Origin: Mycobacterium sp. PO1 | GTDB taxonomy: Bacteria > Actinomycetota > Actinomycetes > Mycobacteriales > Mycobacteriaceae | DNA length: 64,000 bases | Reading direction: 5' to 3' | Assembly: GCF_017312405.1 (NCBI RefSeq) | Contig: NZ_BLTG01000023.1 | Span: forward strand, 1 to 64,000 | In this document: piece by piece, positions 40,743 to 49,522 of the stretch | How the letters are laid out: each line of letters begins with the position of its first letter | Position numbering within the stretch: position 1 is the stretch's first letter | Position numbers and translations under genes: made by a program | The notes under the pieces: model-generated | What the model was told of the DNA's origin: nothing | Seen by the model: only the letters and a program-made list of their open reading frames with translations | Database searches by the model: none

Positions 40743-41255
40743 ATGGCCAAGCGGCATCCCTGCACGAGGGTCGGCCTGGACTTCGTCGACTCCGCGCCCT
40801 ACCGGTTCGTCAGTACCGTCGATCTCGCGATCACCCCGGAACAGCTGTTCGAGGTGCTCGCCGACGAGACGTCCTGGCCGCACTGGGCCAGCGTCATCAC
40901 GAAGGTGACCTGGACCAGCCCTGAGCCGCGTGGCGTCGGCACCACCCGCACGGTCGAGATGCGTGGCGGAATCACCGGCTACGAGGAATACCTGGTCTGG
41001 CAGCCGTTCACCCGCATGGCGTTCCGCTTCAACGAGTCCACCACCGGCGCCATCGCGGCGTTCGCCGAGGACTACCGGGTCACCGAGACCGCGGCGGGCT
41101 GCCGGCTGACCTGGATCATGGCGCTGGAGCCCAACGGTCCGGTGGGTCGGTTCGGTCTGTTCACCGGACGCCCGGTGATGGGCTGGCTGTTCCAGCGTTT
41201 CCTGCACAATCTGCGTGCCTACACCGACGAGCGCTACGCCACCGCGCAGGCCTAG
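40743..41255 (+). CDS. SRPBCC family protein
   Basis: 170-residue START/Bet v1-like protein (polyketide cyclase/dehydrase-type hydrophobic-pocket fold). Characteristic are RFVSTVDLAITPEQLFEVLADETSWPHWASVI near residue 20 and the long C-terminal helix GRPVMGWLFQRFLHNLRAYTDE. The start is the ATG right after the inverted repeat at 40713-40741. It stands alone, divergent from aspS and convergent with an esterase. Ligand and function unknown. Confidence 0.82.
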   Translation: MAKRHPCTRVGLDFVDSAPYRFVSTVDLAITPEQLFEVLADETSWPHWASVITKVTWTSPEPRGVGTTRTVEMRGGITGYEEYLVWQPFTRMAFRFNESTTGAIAAFAEDYRVTETAAGCRLTWIMALEPNGPVGRFGLFTGRPVMGWLFQRFLHNLRAYTDERYATAQA

Positions 41256-41306
41256 AAGGCCGGGCAGACCCAGCACACGGGCAGGCGCCCGGAGCACCGC
41301 GCCGGA

Positions 41307-42794
41307 CTAGTACACCGAGGCCCACGCCGCGCGGCGCGGTCCGTCCGGGTCGGGAGCCATCACGTCACGGGCCGAGTCGATCAGCCGGGTCAACCGCTGC
41401 GGGGTCCGGTACACCGGCCAGTGAGCATCGTCGACGCTCGGGGTATCACAGGCGAAATCCAGCCAGGCACGCTGCATGCGGCGGCCCACGGCGGGCTGGA
41501 AGCGCCGGCCCAGCGGGTGCAGTTTGCGGCCGATGAACGAGGCGTAGCTGTGCTGGATGTGCACGATCTCGCTGCCGTGGGTGGCGCCGAGACCGAGCAT
41601 GCGCAGGCTCACCCCGACGTGGTCGAAGCGGTACATCCGGGTCGGCGCGTATGCGCTGTACGCATCGGCGAACGCCCACGCGGGACCGCCGAACATCACA
41701 TCGGAGCCGATGGCCAACAACGCGCTGCGCCGGGGGTAGCGCGGATAGGCCTGCAGCACGGACTCTTTGACCTCTGGCCCGGTCCGGTCGAAGTACGCCT
41801 CGACGGACGCCTCGGTAGTGGGCAGCATCGGCGGTTTGGTCCAGGCGAACATCGAGGCCTCGTGACTGTTGGTGCCGATGATCAGGGGCACCTGCGTCAC
41901 CTGCCCGTCGCGCGCCGCGTCGATGGGGTGACGGGGTAGCAGTTCGGTGCCGTGGGTCAGCCCGTAGGCCAGCGTGGGCGTGGTGGCGGCGCTCTCGAGC
42001 TGGACCAAGCCCGCGGCGCGGCGCAGCCGGCGTTGAGGCAGCTCCTTGACGCGGTCGACGGGCACGCCGAGACGAGCCAGGAAGGCGTGGGCGCGCTGCG
42101 CGCGGAGCTCACGGTCGGCGATCAACGGCAACGCCGGGCTCTGCGCGATCGCGCGGTGCATCAGTCCCCGGGCAGCGGGGCTGGCCAGCAACGCCAGCAC
42201 CGAGGTGCCGCCGGCGGACTCGCCGAACACCGTCACGCGCTGAGGGTCGCCACCGAACGCGGCGATGTTGTCGCGCACCCACCGCAGCGCCGCGATCTGG
42301 TCACGCAACGCCAGGTTGTCGTCGAATTCCTCACCGAGATCACCGAGCTCGAATCCGCCGAACACCCCGATCCGGTAGGTGAGGTTGACCACGACCACGT
42401 TGCCGTTGGCCGCCAGCCGCGACCCGTTGTACAGCTGGAACTGCCCGGCGCCGTAGACGAACGCACCACCGGGGATCCACACCATCACCGGCAGCGACGC
42501 CGTGGTGTCGGGCGACCACACCGTCAGCGTCAGACATGCCTCGTCGCGCACCTTGGGGTCATCGCGCCCACCGCCGACGAACGACTTCGTCTGCGGCGGC
42601 AGCGGGCCGTGTTCGCGGGCGTCCCGGATGCCCGACCACGGCTTCAACGGCCCCGGCGCCTGGAACCGACGCGGCCCGACGGGCTGCTCGGCGTACGGCA
42701 CGCCCCGCCACACCCCCACGCCGCCTTCGGTGTCACCCCTCAGATCACCCGATGGGGTGCGCACGACGGTGGGATGTCCGGCGACGACAGGCAC
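41307..42794 (-). CDS. type B carboxylesterase
   Basis: 495-residue alpha/beta hydrolase of the carboxylesterase/para-nitrobenzyl esterase family. GVWRGVPYAEQPVGPRRFQAP is the classic N-terminal segment, WIPGGAFVYGAG the oxyanion loop, FGESAGGTSVLALL holds the nucleophilic Ser near 185, and ATHGSEI the His region. GTG at 42794 is used; the longer frame adds an unrelated segment. Divergent from the YpfJ-like peptidase gene. No signal peptide, so presumably cytoplasmic. Confidence 0.88.
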   Translation of the reverse strand: MPVVAGHPTVVRTPSGDLRGDTEGGVGVWRGVPYAEQPVGPRRFQAPGPLKPWSGIRDAREHGPLPPQTKSFVGGGRDDPKVRDEACLTLTVWSPDTTASLPVMVWIPGGAFVYGAGQFQLYNGSRLAANGNVVVVNLTYRIGVFGGFELGDLGEEFDDNLALRDQIAALRWVRDNIAAFGGDPQRVTVFGESAGGTSVLALLASPAARGLMHRAIAQSPALPLIADRELRAQRAHAFLARLGVPVDRVKELPQRRLRRAAGLVQLESAATTPTLAYGLTHGTELLPRHPIDAARDGQVTQVPLIIGTNSHEASMFAWTKPPMLPTTEASVEAYFDRTGPEVKESVLQAYPRYPRRSALLAIGSDVMFGGPAWAFADAYSAYAPTRMYRFDHVGVSLRMLGLGATHGSEIVHIQHSYASFIGRKLHPLGRRFQPAVGRRMQRAWLDFACDTPSVDDAHWPVYRTPQRLTRLIDSARDVMAPDPDGPRRAAWASVY

Positions 42795-42860
42795 GCAACG
42801 AATCGTAGTGTGCAAAGCTGAACTGGCCTGGCTGCCAGGCCGGTGAAATGGGGTGATGCG

Positions 42861-43751
42861 ATGACCTTCAACGAGGGCATGCGGATCGATACCAGCACCA
42901 CGTCCACCAGCGGAGGTGGGCGTGGGCCGGGACGCGGGATCGCGATCGGCGGCGGGCTGGGCGGGCTCGTCATCGTCGTGGTGGCGCTGCTGCTCGGCGT
43001 CGACCCCAGCTCGGTGATGTCGCAGCAGCCTCAGCTCGACACCCAGGGGGTGGACGCGCAGGGCTTCGATCTGTCCCAGTGCCAGACCGGCGAGGACGCC
43101 AACGAGATCGTGCAGTGCCGCGTGGTGGCGACGGGCAACTCGGTCGACGGCGTGTGGGCGCAGTTGATGCCCGGATACACCCGCCCGGCCATCAGGCTGT
43201 TCAGTGGGTCGGTGAACACCGGCTGCGGCCCGGCCAGCAGCGAGGTGGGCCCGTTCTACTGTCCCGTCGACCAGACCGCCTACTTCGACACCGATTTCTT
43301 CGACGTGTTGGTCGACCAGTTCGGCTCCAGCGGCGGGCCCCTGGCGCAGGAGTACGTGGTGGCCCACGAGTTCGGCCACCACGTGCAGAATCTCGAGGGG
43401 GTGCTGGGCCGCGCCCAACGGGATCCGAAGGGCGCAACCGGTGCGGGGGTCCGCACCGAACTGCAGGCCGATTGCTATGCGGGCGTGTGGGCCCACCACG
43501 CCGCGATCACGAGACAGGAGAGCACCGGGGTGCCGTTCTTGGAACCGTTGAGCGACAGAGACATCGCCGATGCGCTGTCCGCGGCGTCCGCGGTCGGGGA
43601 CGACCGCATCCAGCAGTCCGCCACGGGCCGGGTCAGCCCCGAGTCATGGACGCACGGCTCCTCCGAACAGCGACAGAAGTGGTTCACCATCGGCTACCAG
43701 ACCGGCGACCCGGCCAGGTGTGACACCTTCGCCACCAACAACCTTGGGTAG
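42861..43751 (+). CDS. YpfJ-type neutral zinc metallopeptidase
   Basis: 296 residues (Rv2575-like). One transmembrane helix near residues 28-47 (GGLGGLVIVVVALLLG) anchors an extracytoplasmic domain. The zinc motif HEFGHH lies near residue 173 with the third-ligand candidate ELQADCYAGVWAHH downstream. Length and motifs match the YpfJ/PF04228 family. ATG at 42861 is preferred, with GGGG seven bases upstream; a GTG six codons earlier also exists. The peptide substrate is unknown. It overlaps the start of the next peptidase gene. Confidence 0.9.
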   Translation: MTFNEGMRIDTSTTSTSGGGRGPGRGIAIGGGLGGLVIVVVALLLGVDPSSVMSQQPQLDTQGVDAQGFDLSQCQTGEDANEIVQCRVVATGNSVDGVWAQLMPGYTRPAIRLFSGSVNTGCGPASSEVGPFYCPVDQTAYFDTDFFDVLVDQFGSSGGPLAQEYVVAHEFGHHVQNLEGVLGRAQRDPKGATGAGVRTELQADCYAGVWAHHAAITRQESTGVPFLEPLSDRDIADALSAASAVGDDRIQQSATGRVSPESWTHGSSEQRQKWFTIGYQTGDPARCDTFATNNLG

Positions 43752-45381
43752 GACGCCCACGGCGGTCGACGCTGTCGCAGACCGCTACCTCGAGACCTCT
43801 GCCGCCCTGGATCCCTGCGAGGCAACCGAATCGGGCATCGCCGGCTACGACGACCAGATCACCGACTACTCCCCCGACGGGGTGGTCGCCCGCGCGGAGG
43901 CCGCGCGCACGGCTCTGCGCGAGCTGGACGCGACCGCTCCGGCGGACGCCGCCGACACCGTCACCGTCGCCGCGATGCGCGAACGCCTCGGCGTGCTGCT
44001 CGATCTGCACGAGGCCGGCCTGGATCTGGGCGAGCTGAACGTCATCGCCTCGCCATTGCAGACGATGCGCGATGTGTTCGACCTGATGCCCACCGACACC
44101 GAGGAGGACTGGGCGACGATCAGCCGCCGGCTGGCCCAGATTCCCCAGCGTGCGGCGGGATATGCCGACGGCCTGCGCGCCGCGGTGTCCGCGGGCCGGG
44201 CGCCGGCCGCCCGCCAGGTCAGACGCGGCATCGAACAGTCGGGGCAGATCCAGGAGTTGTTCGTCCGGATGGTCGCCGAGGCAGCGCCGGGCACCGCCGC
44301 GCTGCGCGACGAACTGCACCGCCACGCCCAGGAGGCCGCGAATGCCTACGCGGGATTGGCGCGCGTGCTGCGCGAGGACGTCGGGCCGCACGCCCGCGAC
44401 ACCGACGGCTGCGGACGCGAGGCCTACCAGGTGTTGTCCCGCAGCTTCCTCGGCGCCGCGGTCGACCTCGACGAGTCCTACGAGTGGGGATTGGAGCTGC
44501 TGCGCGGCATCGTCGCCGAGCAGGACGCCATCGCCGATCGACTGTATCCCGGCGCCACCGCGGCCGAGGCGCTGCGACGCCTCGACGGCGAGCGCCGCTA
44601 CCTGATCCACGGCACCGAGGCGCTGACACGGTGGATGCAGGATCTGTCCGACCGCGCAGTGGAATCGTTGGCCGACACGCACTTCGACATCGCCGAACCA
44701 CTGCGTCAGCTGGAGTGCCGCATCGCACCGACCCATACCGGCGGCATCTACTACACCGGGCCCTCGGAGGACCTGTCCCGGCCGGGCCGGATGTGGTGGT
44801 CGGTGCCGCTGGGGGTGGACACCTTCCACACCTGGCAGGAGACCACCACGGTGTTCCACGAGGGGGTGCCGGGGCATCACCTGCAGATCGGTCGCGCGGT
44901 GGTGTTGGGTGATCAGCTCAACCGCTGGCGCCGCATGGGGTGCTGGGTGTCCGGACACGGTGAAGGGTGGGCGCTCTACGCCGAACGCCTGATGGCCGAA
45001 CTCGGTTGGCTCGACGACGCAGGCAACCGGATGGGCATGCTGGACGCGCAGCGGTTCCGAGCCGCCCGGGTGGTCATCGACATCGGCGTGCACTGCGGGC
45101 TGACCGCGCCCGACGGCGGAACCTGGGACGCCGAGCGGGCCTGGGCGTTTCTGCAATCGCACAGTGCGATGGCCGAGGAGAATCTGCGGTTCGAACTCGA
45201 CCGCTATCTCGGCTGGCCCGGCCAGGCACCCTCCTACGCCATCGGTCAACGCATCTGGCAGCAGCTGCGCGCGGATATGCTGGCACGCGGGTTGTCGCTC
45301 AAGGACTTTCACAGCCGGGCACTGGATCTGGGGGGTCTGCCACTGGAGGTGCTGCGTTCAGCGTTGCTGACGCAGCTCTAG
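43744..45381 (+). CDS. DUF885 family metallopeptidase
   Basis: 545 residues of the DUF885 family, M3-like metallopeptidases. The zinc motif is HEGVPGHHLQ near residue 375, followed by GHGEGWALYAERL near 405. The start is uncertain: TTG at 43744 (overlapping the preceding stop as TTGGGTAG) or GTG at 43720; neither has a clear ribosome site, so translation is probably coupled to the YpfJ-like gene. It ends four bases inside the convergent thioesterase gene. No signal peptide. Confidence 0.83.
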   Translation: MGRTPTAVDAVADRYLETSAALDPCEATESGIAGYDDQITDYSPDGVVARAEAARTALRELDATAPADAADTVTVAAMRERLGVLLDLHEAGLDLGELNVIASPLQTMRDVFDLMPTDTEEDWATISRRLAQIPQRAAGYADGLRAAVSAGRAPAARQVRRGIEQSGQIQELFVRMVAEAAPGTAALRDELHRHAQEAANAYAGLARVLREDVGPHARDTDGCGREAYQVLSRSFLGAAVDLDESYEWGLELLRGIVAEQDAIADRLYPGATAAEALRRLDGERRYLIHGTEALTRWMQDLSDRAVESLADTHFDIAEPLRQLECRIAPTHTGGIYYTGPSEDLSRPGRMWWSVPLGVDTFHTWQETTTVFHEGVPGHHLQIGRAVVLGDQLNRWRRMGCWVSGHGEGWALYAERLMAELGWLDDAGNRMGMLDAQRFRAARVVIDIGVHCGLTAPDGGTWDAERAWAFLQSHSAMAEENLRFELDRYLGWPGQAPSYAIGQRIWQQLRADMLARGLSLKDFHSRALDLGGLPLEVLRSALLTQL

Positions 45382-46262
45382 AGTCGTGAGTGCTCCTTGA
45401 TCGCGGCGTCGGTGGTGCGCAGCGGACGGATCAGGGCCTCCTGGGTGAAAGAGGCGATCAGATCGCCGGCTTCGGTGTGGACCGCTCCTCGGACATAGGA
45501 CATTCCGGCGCCGACCTGGGTGCTCTCGTGGCCGTAGAGAAGCCAGCCGTCCCAGCGCACGGGCTCGTGGAAGCTGACCGACACCGTCATCGGCGCCGTC
45601 GAGACCGTGAGATGTGCCTGACTTGTCCCGATCCCCTCGTGTGCCCGCATCGTGGTCGAGATGCCCAGGTGGCCGGTGAAGTACGCGATCAACGCCTTGG
45701 CCAGATCATCTCGGGTGGGGATGGGGTCGTAGTGCAGCCAGGCGAACAGCTCGGGTGGCCCCACCTCGTCGGGACTGTTGACGTCCTGCACGTCGACGAG
45801 CCGAAGTTGCCTGCCCACCATCGGCATCGGTGATTCGTGGGCCTGCGCGGGCTCGGCGACCTGCGGCCTGGGCAGCTGGTGGCGGATCACGTCGGCGGTC
45901 GGCACGTCGGCCAGGATCGTCGCGGTGATGACGCGTTTACCGTTCTGGGTGGCGGTGACGACCGCGGTGGCCGTCGAGCGGCCCTCGCTGATCACGTCGA
46001 TGCCCAGCTCGACCGGTCCGGCGTCGACCAGCACGGCCCTCGCGAACACCGCGGAGGCCGAGCGGATCGACTTTTCCGGAAAGCGTTTGGCCGCAGCGAC
46101 GATCGAGGCCGCCAGGATCTGGGTTCCTTCGACGACCTGGCGCTCGTCGGCGCCGGCCAGCCCGGTCTCGACGGTGTAGGTGTCCGGGCCGGTGGGCTGG
46201 GCGTCGAACAGGTCGAGCAATCCCTGCACCGTCCACTGGGTGTCTGCCGCATCGGTTGTCAT
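45378..46262 (-). CDS. acyl-CoA thioesterase, double hotdog (TesB-like)
   Basis: 294 residues with two hotdog domains. The N-terminal domain includes GTQILAASIVAAAKRFPEKSIRSASAVFARAV; the C-terminal one includes WLHYDPIPTRDDLAKALIAYFTGHLGISTTM and SVSFHEPVRWDGWLLYGHESTQVGAGMSYVRG, the typical TesB ending. It would hydrolyse acyl-CoA. It is divergent from tetR, with an operator (46324-46338) in the 110-base gap, so it probably belongs to the TetR regulon with the acyl-CoA dehydrogenases. Confidence 0.85.
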   Translation of the reverse strand: MTTDAADTQWTVQGLLDLFDAQPTGPDTYTVETGLAGADERQVVEGTQILAASIVAAAKRFPEKSIRSASAVFARAVLVDAGPVELGIDVISEGRSTATAVVTATQNGKRVITATILADVPTADVIRHQLPRPQVAEPAQAHESPMPMVGRQLRLVDVQDVNSPDEVGPPELFAWLHYDPIPTRDDLAKALIAYFTGHLGISTTMRAHEGIGTSQAHLTVSTAPMTVSVSFHEPVRWDGWLLYGHESTQVGAGMSYVRGAVHTEAGDLIASFTQEALIRPLRTTDAAIKEHSRL

Positions 46263-46323
46263 GTGCTCTCGCCTCCACTCGGTGTGCGTCGAGACGGAAC
46301 CCTAACTGAGCTCGGCCGAGGGC

Positions 46324-46338
46324 GGTAACGTCATTACC
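46324..46338. promoter_or_regulatory. 15-bp TetR operator, site 1
   Basis: GGTAACGTCATTACC is a near-palindrome between the divergent thioesterase and tetR genes, ending 34 bases before the tetR ATG. It matches the two sites upstream of the amidohydrolase gene, which identifies it as an operator for autoregulation. Confidence 0.75.
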
Positions 46339-46372
46339 AATCGATTCTCGGACGGCGAGGGGTGACCGGTCT

Positions 46373-47017
46373 ATGGCCGCACGTAGCGCGAAGGCGCAGG
46401 CGGGCCGGTCTGCGGGCACCGACGCCGAGTCCCGCGCGAACCGCTTCATGCGTTCGGCCCTGGGGATTCTCGGCGAAACCGGTCGAACCGACTTCACGGT
46501 GCTGGAGGTCGTTGAGCGTTCCAAGACCTCGTTGCGGGCGTTCTATCAGCACTTCGCCACCAAAGACGAGCTTCTGCTGGCGCTCGTCGAACGCATCATG
46601 GCCGATGCCAGCGAGCGCTGGCGGGCCGAGACGGCTGCGCTGCCCAGCGCGGAGGCGCTGCACACCCTGATCCGGCGGATCAGCGCCCCCGCGGAGTCGA
46701 GCACCCAGGACAGCATCAATCGGGGGTTGACCTACTACAACGACCATCTTCTCGAGACGCGGCCCAAGGAGTTCGCGAAGGTTCTGTCGCCCCTGCACGG
46801 CCTGATCACCGACATCGTCCGCCGCGGCATCGCCGAGGGCGCGTTTCGAGCGGATCTCGACGTCGACACCGACGCCGCGATCCTGATGCAGACGGTGCTC
46901 GGCGCGCTGCGGCTGCGCGATCTGGGCAGCGAGCTCAACGGTGTGCCCATCGACGGCGACCACGTCTACGCGTTCTGCCTGCGCAGCCTGCAGGCCGACC
47001 CCCAGAACAGCCCCTGA
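46373..47017 (+). CDS. TetR family transcriptional regulator
   Basis: 214 residues. An N-terminal basic leader precedes a TetR DNA-binding domain (NRFMRSALGILGETGRTDFTVLEVVERSKTSLRAFYQHF with FATKDELLLALV) and a helical ligand domain. Flanking genes encode acyl-CoA enzymes, and three copies of one operator surround it, so an acyl-CoA or related lipid intermediate is the probable ligand (inference). It is 114 bases upstream of the amidohydrolase operon, same strand. Confidence 0.9.
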   Translation: MAARSAKAQAGRSAGTDAESRANRFMRSALGILGETGRTDFTVLEVVERSKTSLRAFYQHFATKDELLLALVERIMADASERWRAETAALPSAEALHTLIRRISAPAESSTQDSINRGLTYYNDHLLETRPKEFAKVLSPLHGLITDIVRRGIAEGAFRADLDVDTDAAILMQTVLGALRLRDLGSELNGVPIDGDHVYAFCLRSLQADPQNSP

Positions 47018-47067
47018 ACAGCCCAAATCCACACTGAAGCACTTCTGGCGGCGTTACACCGCAGCGT

Positions 47068-47082
47068 GGTAATGTCGTTACC
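47068..47082 (+). promoter_or_regulatory. 15-bp TetR operator, site 2
   Basis: GGTAATGTCGTTACC, the reverse-complement-like variant of site 1, lies 49 bases before the amidohydrolase ATG. Its centre is 23 bases from that of site 3. Confidence 0.75.
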
Positions 47083-47090
47083 ACTAAAGC

Positions 47091-47105
47091 GGTAATGGCA
47101 TTACC
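47091..47105 (+). promoter_or_regulatory. 15-bp TetR operator, site 3
   Basis: GGTAATGGCATTACC is a perfect 7-bp inverted repeat around one base, the best copy of the three. It ends 26 bases before the amidohydrolase start and would overlap its promoter or leader. Confidence 0.78.
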
Positions 47106-47131
47106 AGTATGCGAAAACCAGGAGCGACATC

Positions 47132-48361
47132 ATGCCCTCACGCGATCTCGACTATCCGGTCTTCGACGCCGACAACCACTTCTACGAGCCCAAAGAGGCG
47201 CTCACACAGTTCCTGCCGGACAACCGCAAGGGCGTCATCGACTACATCGACGTCAAGGGCCGCACCAAGATCGTGGTGCGCAACCACATCAGCGACTACA
47301 TCCCCAACCCGACCTTCGAGGTCGTCGCCCGTCCCGGCGCGCAGGAGGAGTACTTCCGGCACGGCAGCGGCGGCAAGAGCTACCGCGAGGTGATGGGCAA
47401 GCCGATGAAGGCCATCCCCGCGTTCCGCAACCCCGAGGCCCGCATCGAGGTTCTCGACGGGCTCGGCCTGGACTACACGATCATGTTCCCGACGCTGGCC
47501 AGCCTCGTCGAGGAACGGCTCAAGGACGATCCGGAGTTGATCCTCGACATCGTCCACGCGCTGAACCAGTGGATGTACGAGACCTGGCAGTTCGACTACG
47601 AGGGCCGGATCTTCTCCACCCCGGTGATCAACCTCAGCATCGTCGACCGAGCCCTCGAGGAACTGCAGTGGTGCCTGGAGCGCGGCGCCAAGACGGTCCT
47701 GGTGCGACCCGCGCCGGTGGCCGGTTTCCGCGGAACCCGCTCGATGGGGCTACCCGAGTTCGATCCGTTCTGGGACGCATGCGTCAAGGCCGGCATCCCC
47801 GTGTGCATGCACGCCTCCGACAGCGGCTATGCCCAGTACCTCAACGACTGGGAGCCCGCCGACGAATTCCTGCCGTTCAAACCGACGGCATTCCGCCTGG
47901 TGGCGATGGGCAAACGCCCGATCGAGGACACCATGGCCGCGCTGGTCTGCCACGGGGCGTTGACCCGCAACCCCGACCTGCGCATCCTGTCGATCGAGAA
48001 CGGCGCGTCGTGGGTGCCGTACCTGTTCTACCAGTTCAAAGACGTCTACTCGAAGATGCCGCAGGAGTTCCCCGAAGATCCGATCGAGGCCTTCAGACGA
48101 GGAGTCTACGTCGCGCCGTTCTGGGAGGACGACTTCAAGAAGATGGCCGAACTGTGTGGCATCGAGCGCATCATCTTCGGCTCCGACTGGCCCCACCCCG
48201 AAGGGCTCGCCGACCCGATCAATCTGGTCGGCGACCTGGAGGCCCAGGGCCTCGACGCCGAGGGTATCCGAAAGGTCATGGGTGCCAACCTCGTCGAGCT
48301 GTTCAAGGTTCCCAACAAGAAGGTTCACAAGCCCGACGTGCCCGCCCTCGTCATCGCCTGA
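47132..48361 (+). CDS. amidohydrolase family (amidohydrolase 2) metal-dependent hydrolase
   Basis: 409-residue TIM-barrel hydrolase. N-terminal VFDADNHFYEP supplies a metal-binding pattern; CMHASDSG near residue 225 and the late IIFGSDWPHPEG with Asp near 352 are typical ligands and active-site parts. Family members hydrolyse or decarboxylate ring acids and related compounds. It is preceded by two TetR operators and followed after 24 bases by two acyl-CoA dehydrogenase genes, suggesting a joint degradative pathway; the substrate is unknown. Confidence 0.86.
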   Translation: MPSRDLDYPVFDADNHFYEPKEALTQFLPDNRKGVIDYIDVKGRTKIVVRNHISDYIPNPTFEVVARPGAQEEYFRHGSGGKSYREVMGKPMKAIPAFRNPEARIEVLDGLGLDYTIMFPTLASLVEERLKDDPELILDIVHALNQWMYETWQFDYEGRIFSTPVINLSIVDRALEELQWCLERGAKTVLVRPAPVAGFRGTRSMGLPEFDPFWDACVKAGIPVCMHASDSGYAQYLNDWEPADEFLPFKPTAFRLVAMGKRPIEDTMAALVCHGALTRNPDLRILSIENGASWVPYLFYQFKDVYSKMPQEFPEDPIEAFRRGVYVAPFWEDDFKKMAELCGIERIIFGSDWPHPEGLADPINLVGDLEAQGLDAEGIRKVMGANLVELFKVPNKKVHKPDVPALVIA

Positions 48362-48385
48362 CCCGTGAGAGGCTGATCAGCACCC

Positions 48386-49522
48386 ATGACCGACACCGCC
48401 CACCCGGAACAGATGCTGTTCGCCTCCACGACACGAGGGTTCCTCGAGAAACAGGCCTCGCTGTCCCATGTCCGGGAACTGCACACCTCGGGCGCTTCCT
48501 TCGAGCCGCAATGGTGGCAACGCGCCGCCGAACTCGGCTGGGCCAGCCTGCTGGTGCCCGAAGAGCTCGGCGGGGGCAGCGTCTCCGGCGACGGCCTGGC
48601 CGACCTGGCACTGGTCGCTCAGCAGGCGGGGCGCTCGGTGGCACCGGGTCCACTGCACCCCGTCAGCACCGTCCTCGCCGGGCTCGTCGACGCCCCTGCA
48701 GGGCATGAGGATTCGATCGAGGCCCTGGTCTCTGGCGCTTTGGTGGCCTCGTGGGCCGTCTATGAACCCGGACGCCCGTTCACCCCCGCACACCACGGCA
48801 TCGCGACCATCGCGACCAGAACCGAGTCGGGTTACCGGATCGACGGAGTCAAGGACCGCGTCGAGGCCGGCACGCAATGCGGTGCCGTGCTGGTGGTCGC
48901 GGCGTGCGACGGCACGCTCCGGCAGTTCCTGGTGCCGACCGACACCGCCGGCGTGACAGTCACCGGCCAGGAATCGGTGGATCTGGTCAAACGCCATGCG
49001 CGCGTGGAGTTCGACGCCGTCGAGGTATCCGAGAGCGCCGCCGTCGGCTCCGCCGAGCAGACACCCGCCCTCATCGAACGTCAGCGCCAGATCGCGCTGG
49101 TGCTGCAATGCGCCGAACTGGTCGGCATCCTCGACGCCGTTCTCGAGATGACCACGCAGTGGCTCTTCGACCGGCACAGCTTCGGCCGTCCGCTGGCGTC
49201 CTACCAGGTGCTCAAGCACCGGGCCGCGGACATGAAGATGTGGTTCGAGGCGTGTCGCGCCACCACCGCGGCTGCCGTGACCGCGGTGTCGCAGCGCAGG
49301 CCCGACGCGACGACGTTGGTCAGTGTCGCCAAAGCCTATGTGGCCGAGCGCGCCCCGGTGATCATCCAGGACTGCGTTCAGCTGCACGGCGGCATCGGGG
49401 TCACCTGGGAACACGACCTGCACCTGTTCCTCCGCCGGGCCGCCCTCAATCGCGCGATGTTCGGGTCGCCGGAAGACCACCACCGCGCCGTGTACGCACT
49501 GAGCAGAAAGACGCAGGCATGA
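48386..49522 (+). CDS. acyl-CoA dehydrogenase family protein (subunit A)
   Basis: 378-residue FAD-dependent ACAD. N-terminal helical domain (WQRAAELGWASLLVPEELGGGS), middle beta domain and C-terminal domain (RHSFGRPLASYQVLKHRAADM; QLHGGIGVTWEHDLHLFLRRA) are all present. It is unusually weak in the usual FAD/substrate loop of the middle domain. Its ATGA overlap with the next ACAD gene fits mycobacterial two-subunit ACADs in which only one partner has the full active site. Substrate unknown. Confidence 0.85.
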   Translation: MTDTAHPEQMLFASTTRGFLEKQASLSHVRELHTSGASFEPQWWQRAAELGWASLLVPEELGGGSVSGDGLADLALVAQQAGRSVAPGPLHPVSTVLAGLVDAPAGHEDSIEALVSGALVASWAVYEPGRPFTPAHHGIATIATRTESGYRIDGVKDRVEAGTQCGAVLVVAACDGTLRQFLVPTDTAGVTVTGQESVDLVKRHARVEFDAVEVSESAAVGSAEQTPALIERQRQIALVLQCAELVGILDAVLEMTTQWLFDRHSFGRPLASYQVLKHRAADMKMWFEACRATTAAAVTAVSQRRPDATTLVSVAKAYVAERAPVIIQDCVQLHGGIGVTWEHDLHLFLRRAALNRAMFGSPEDHHRAVYALSRKTQA

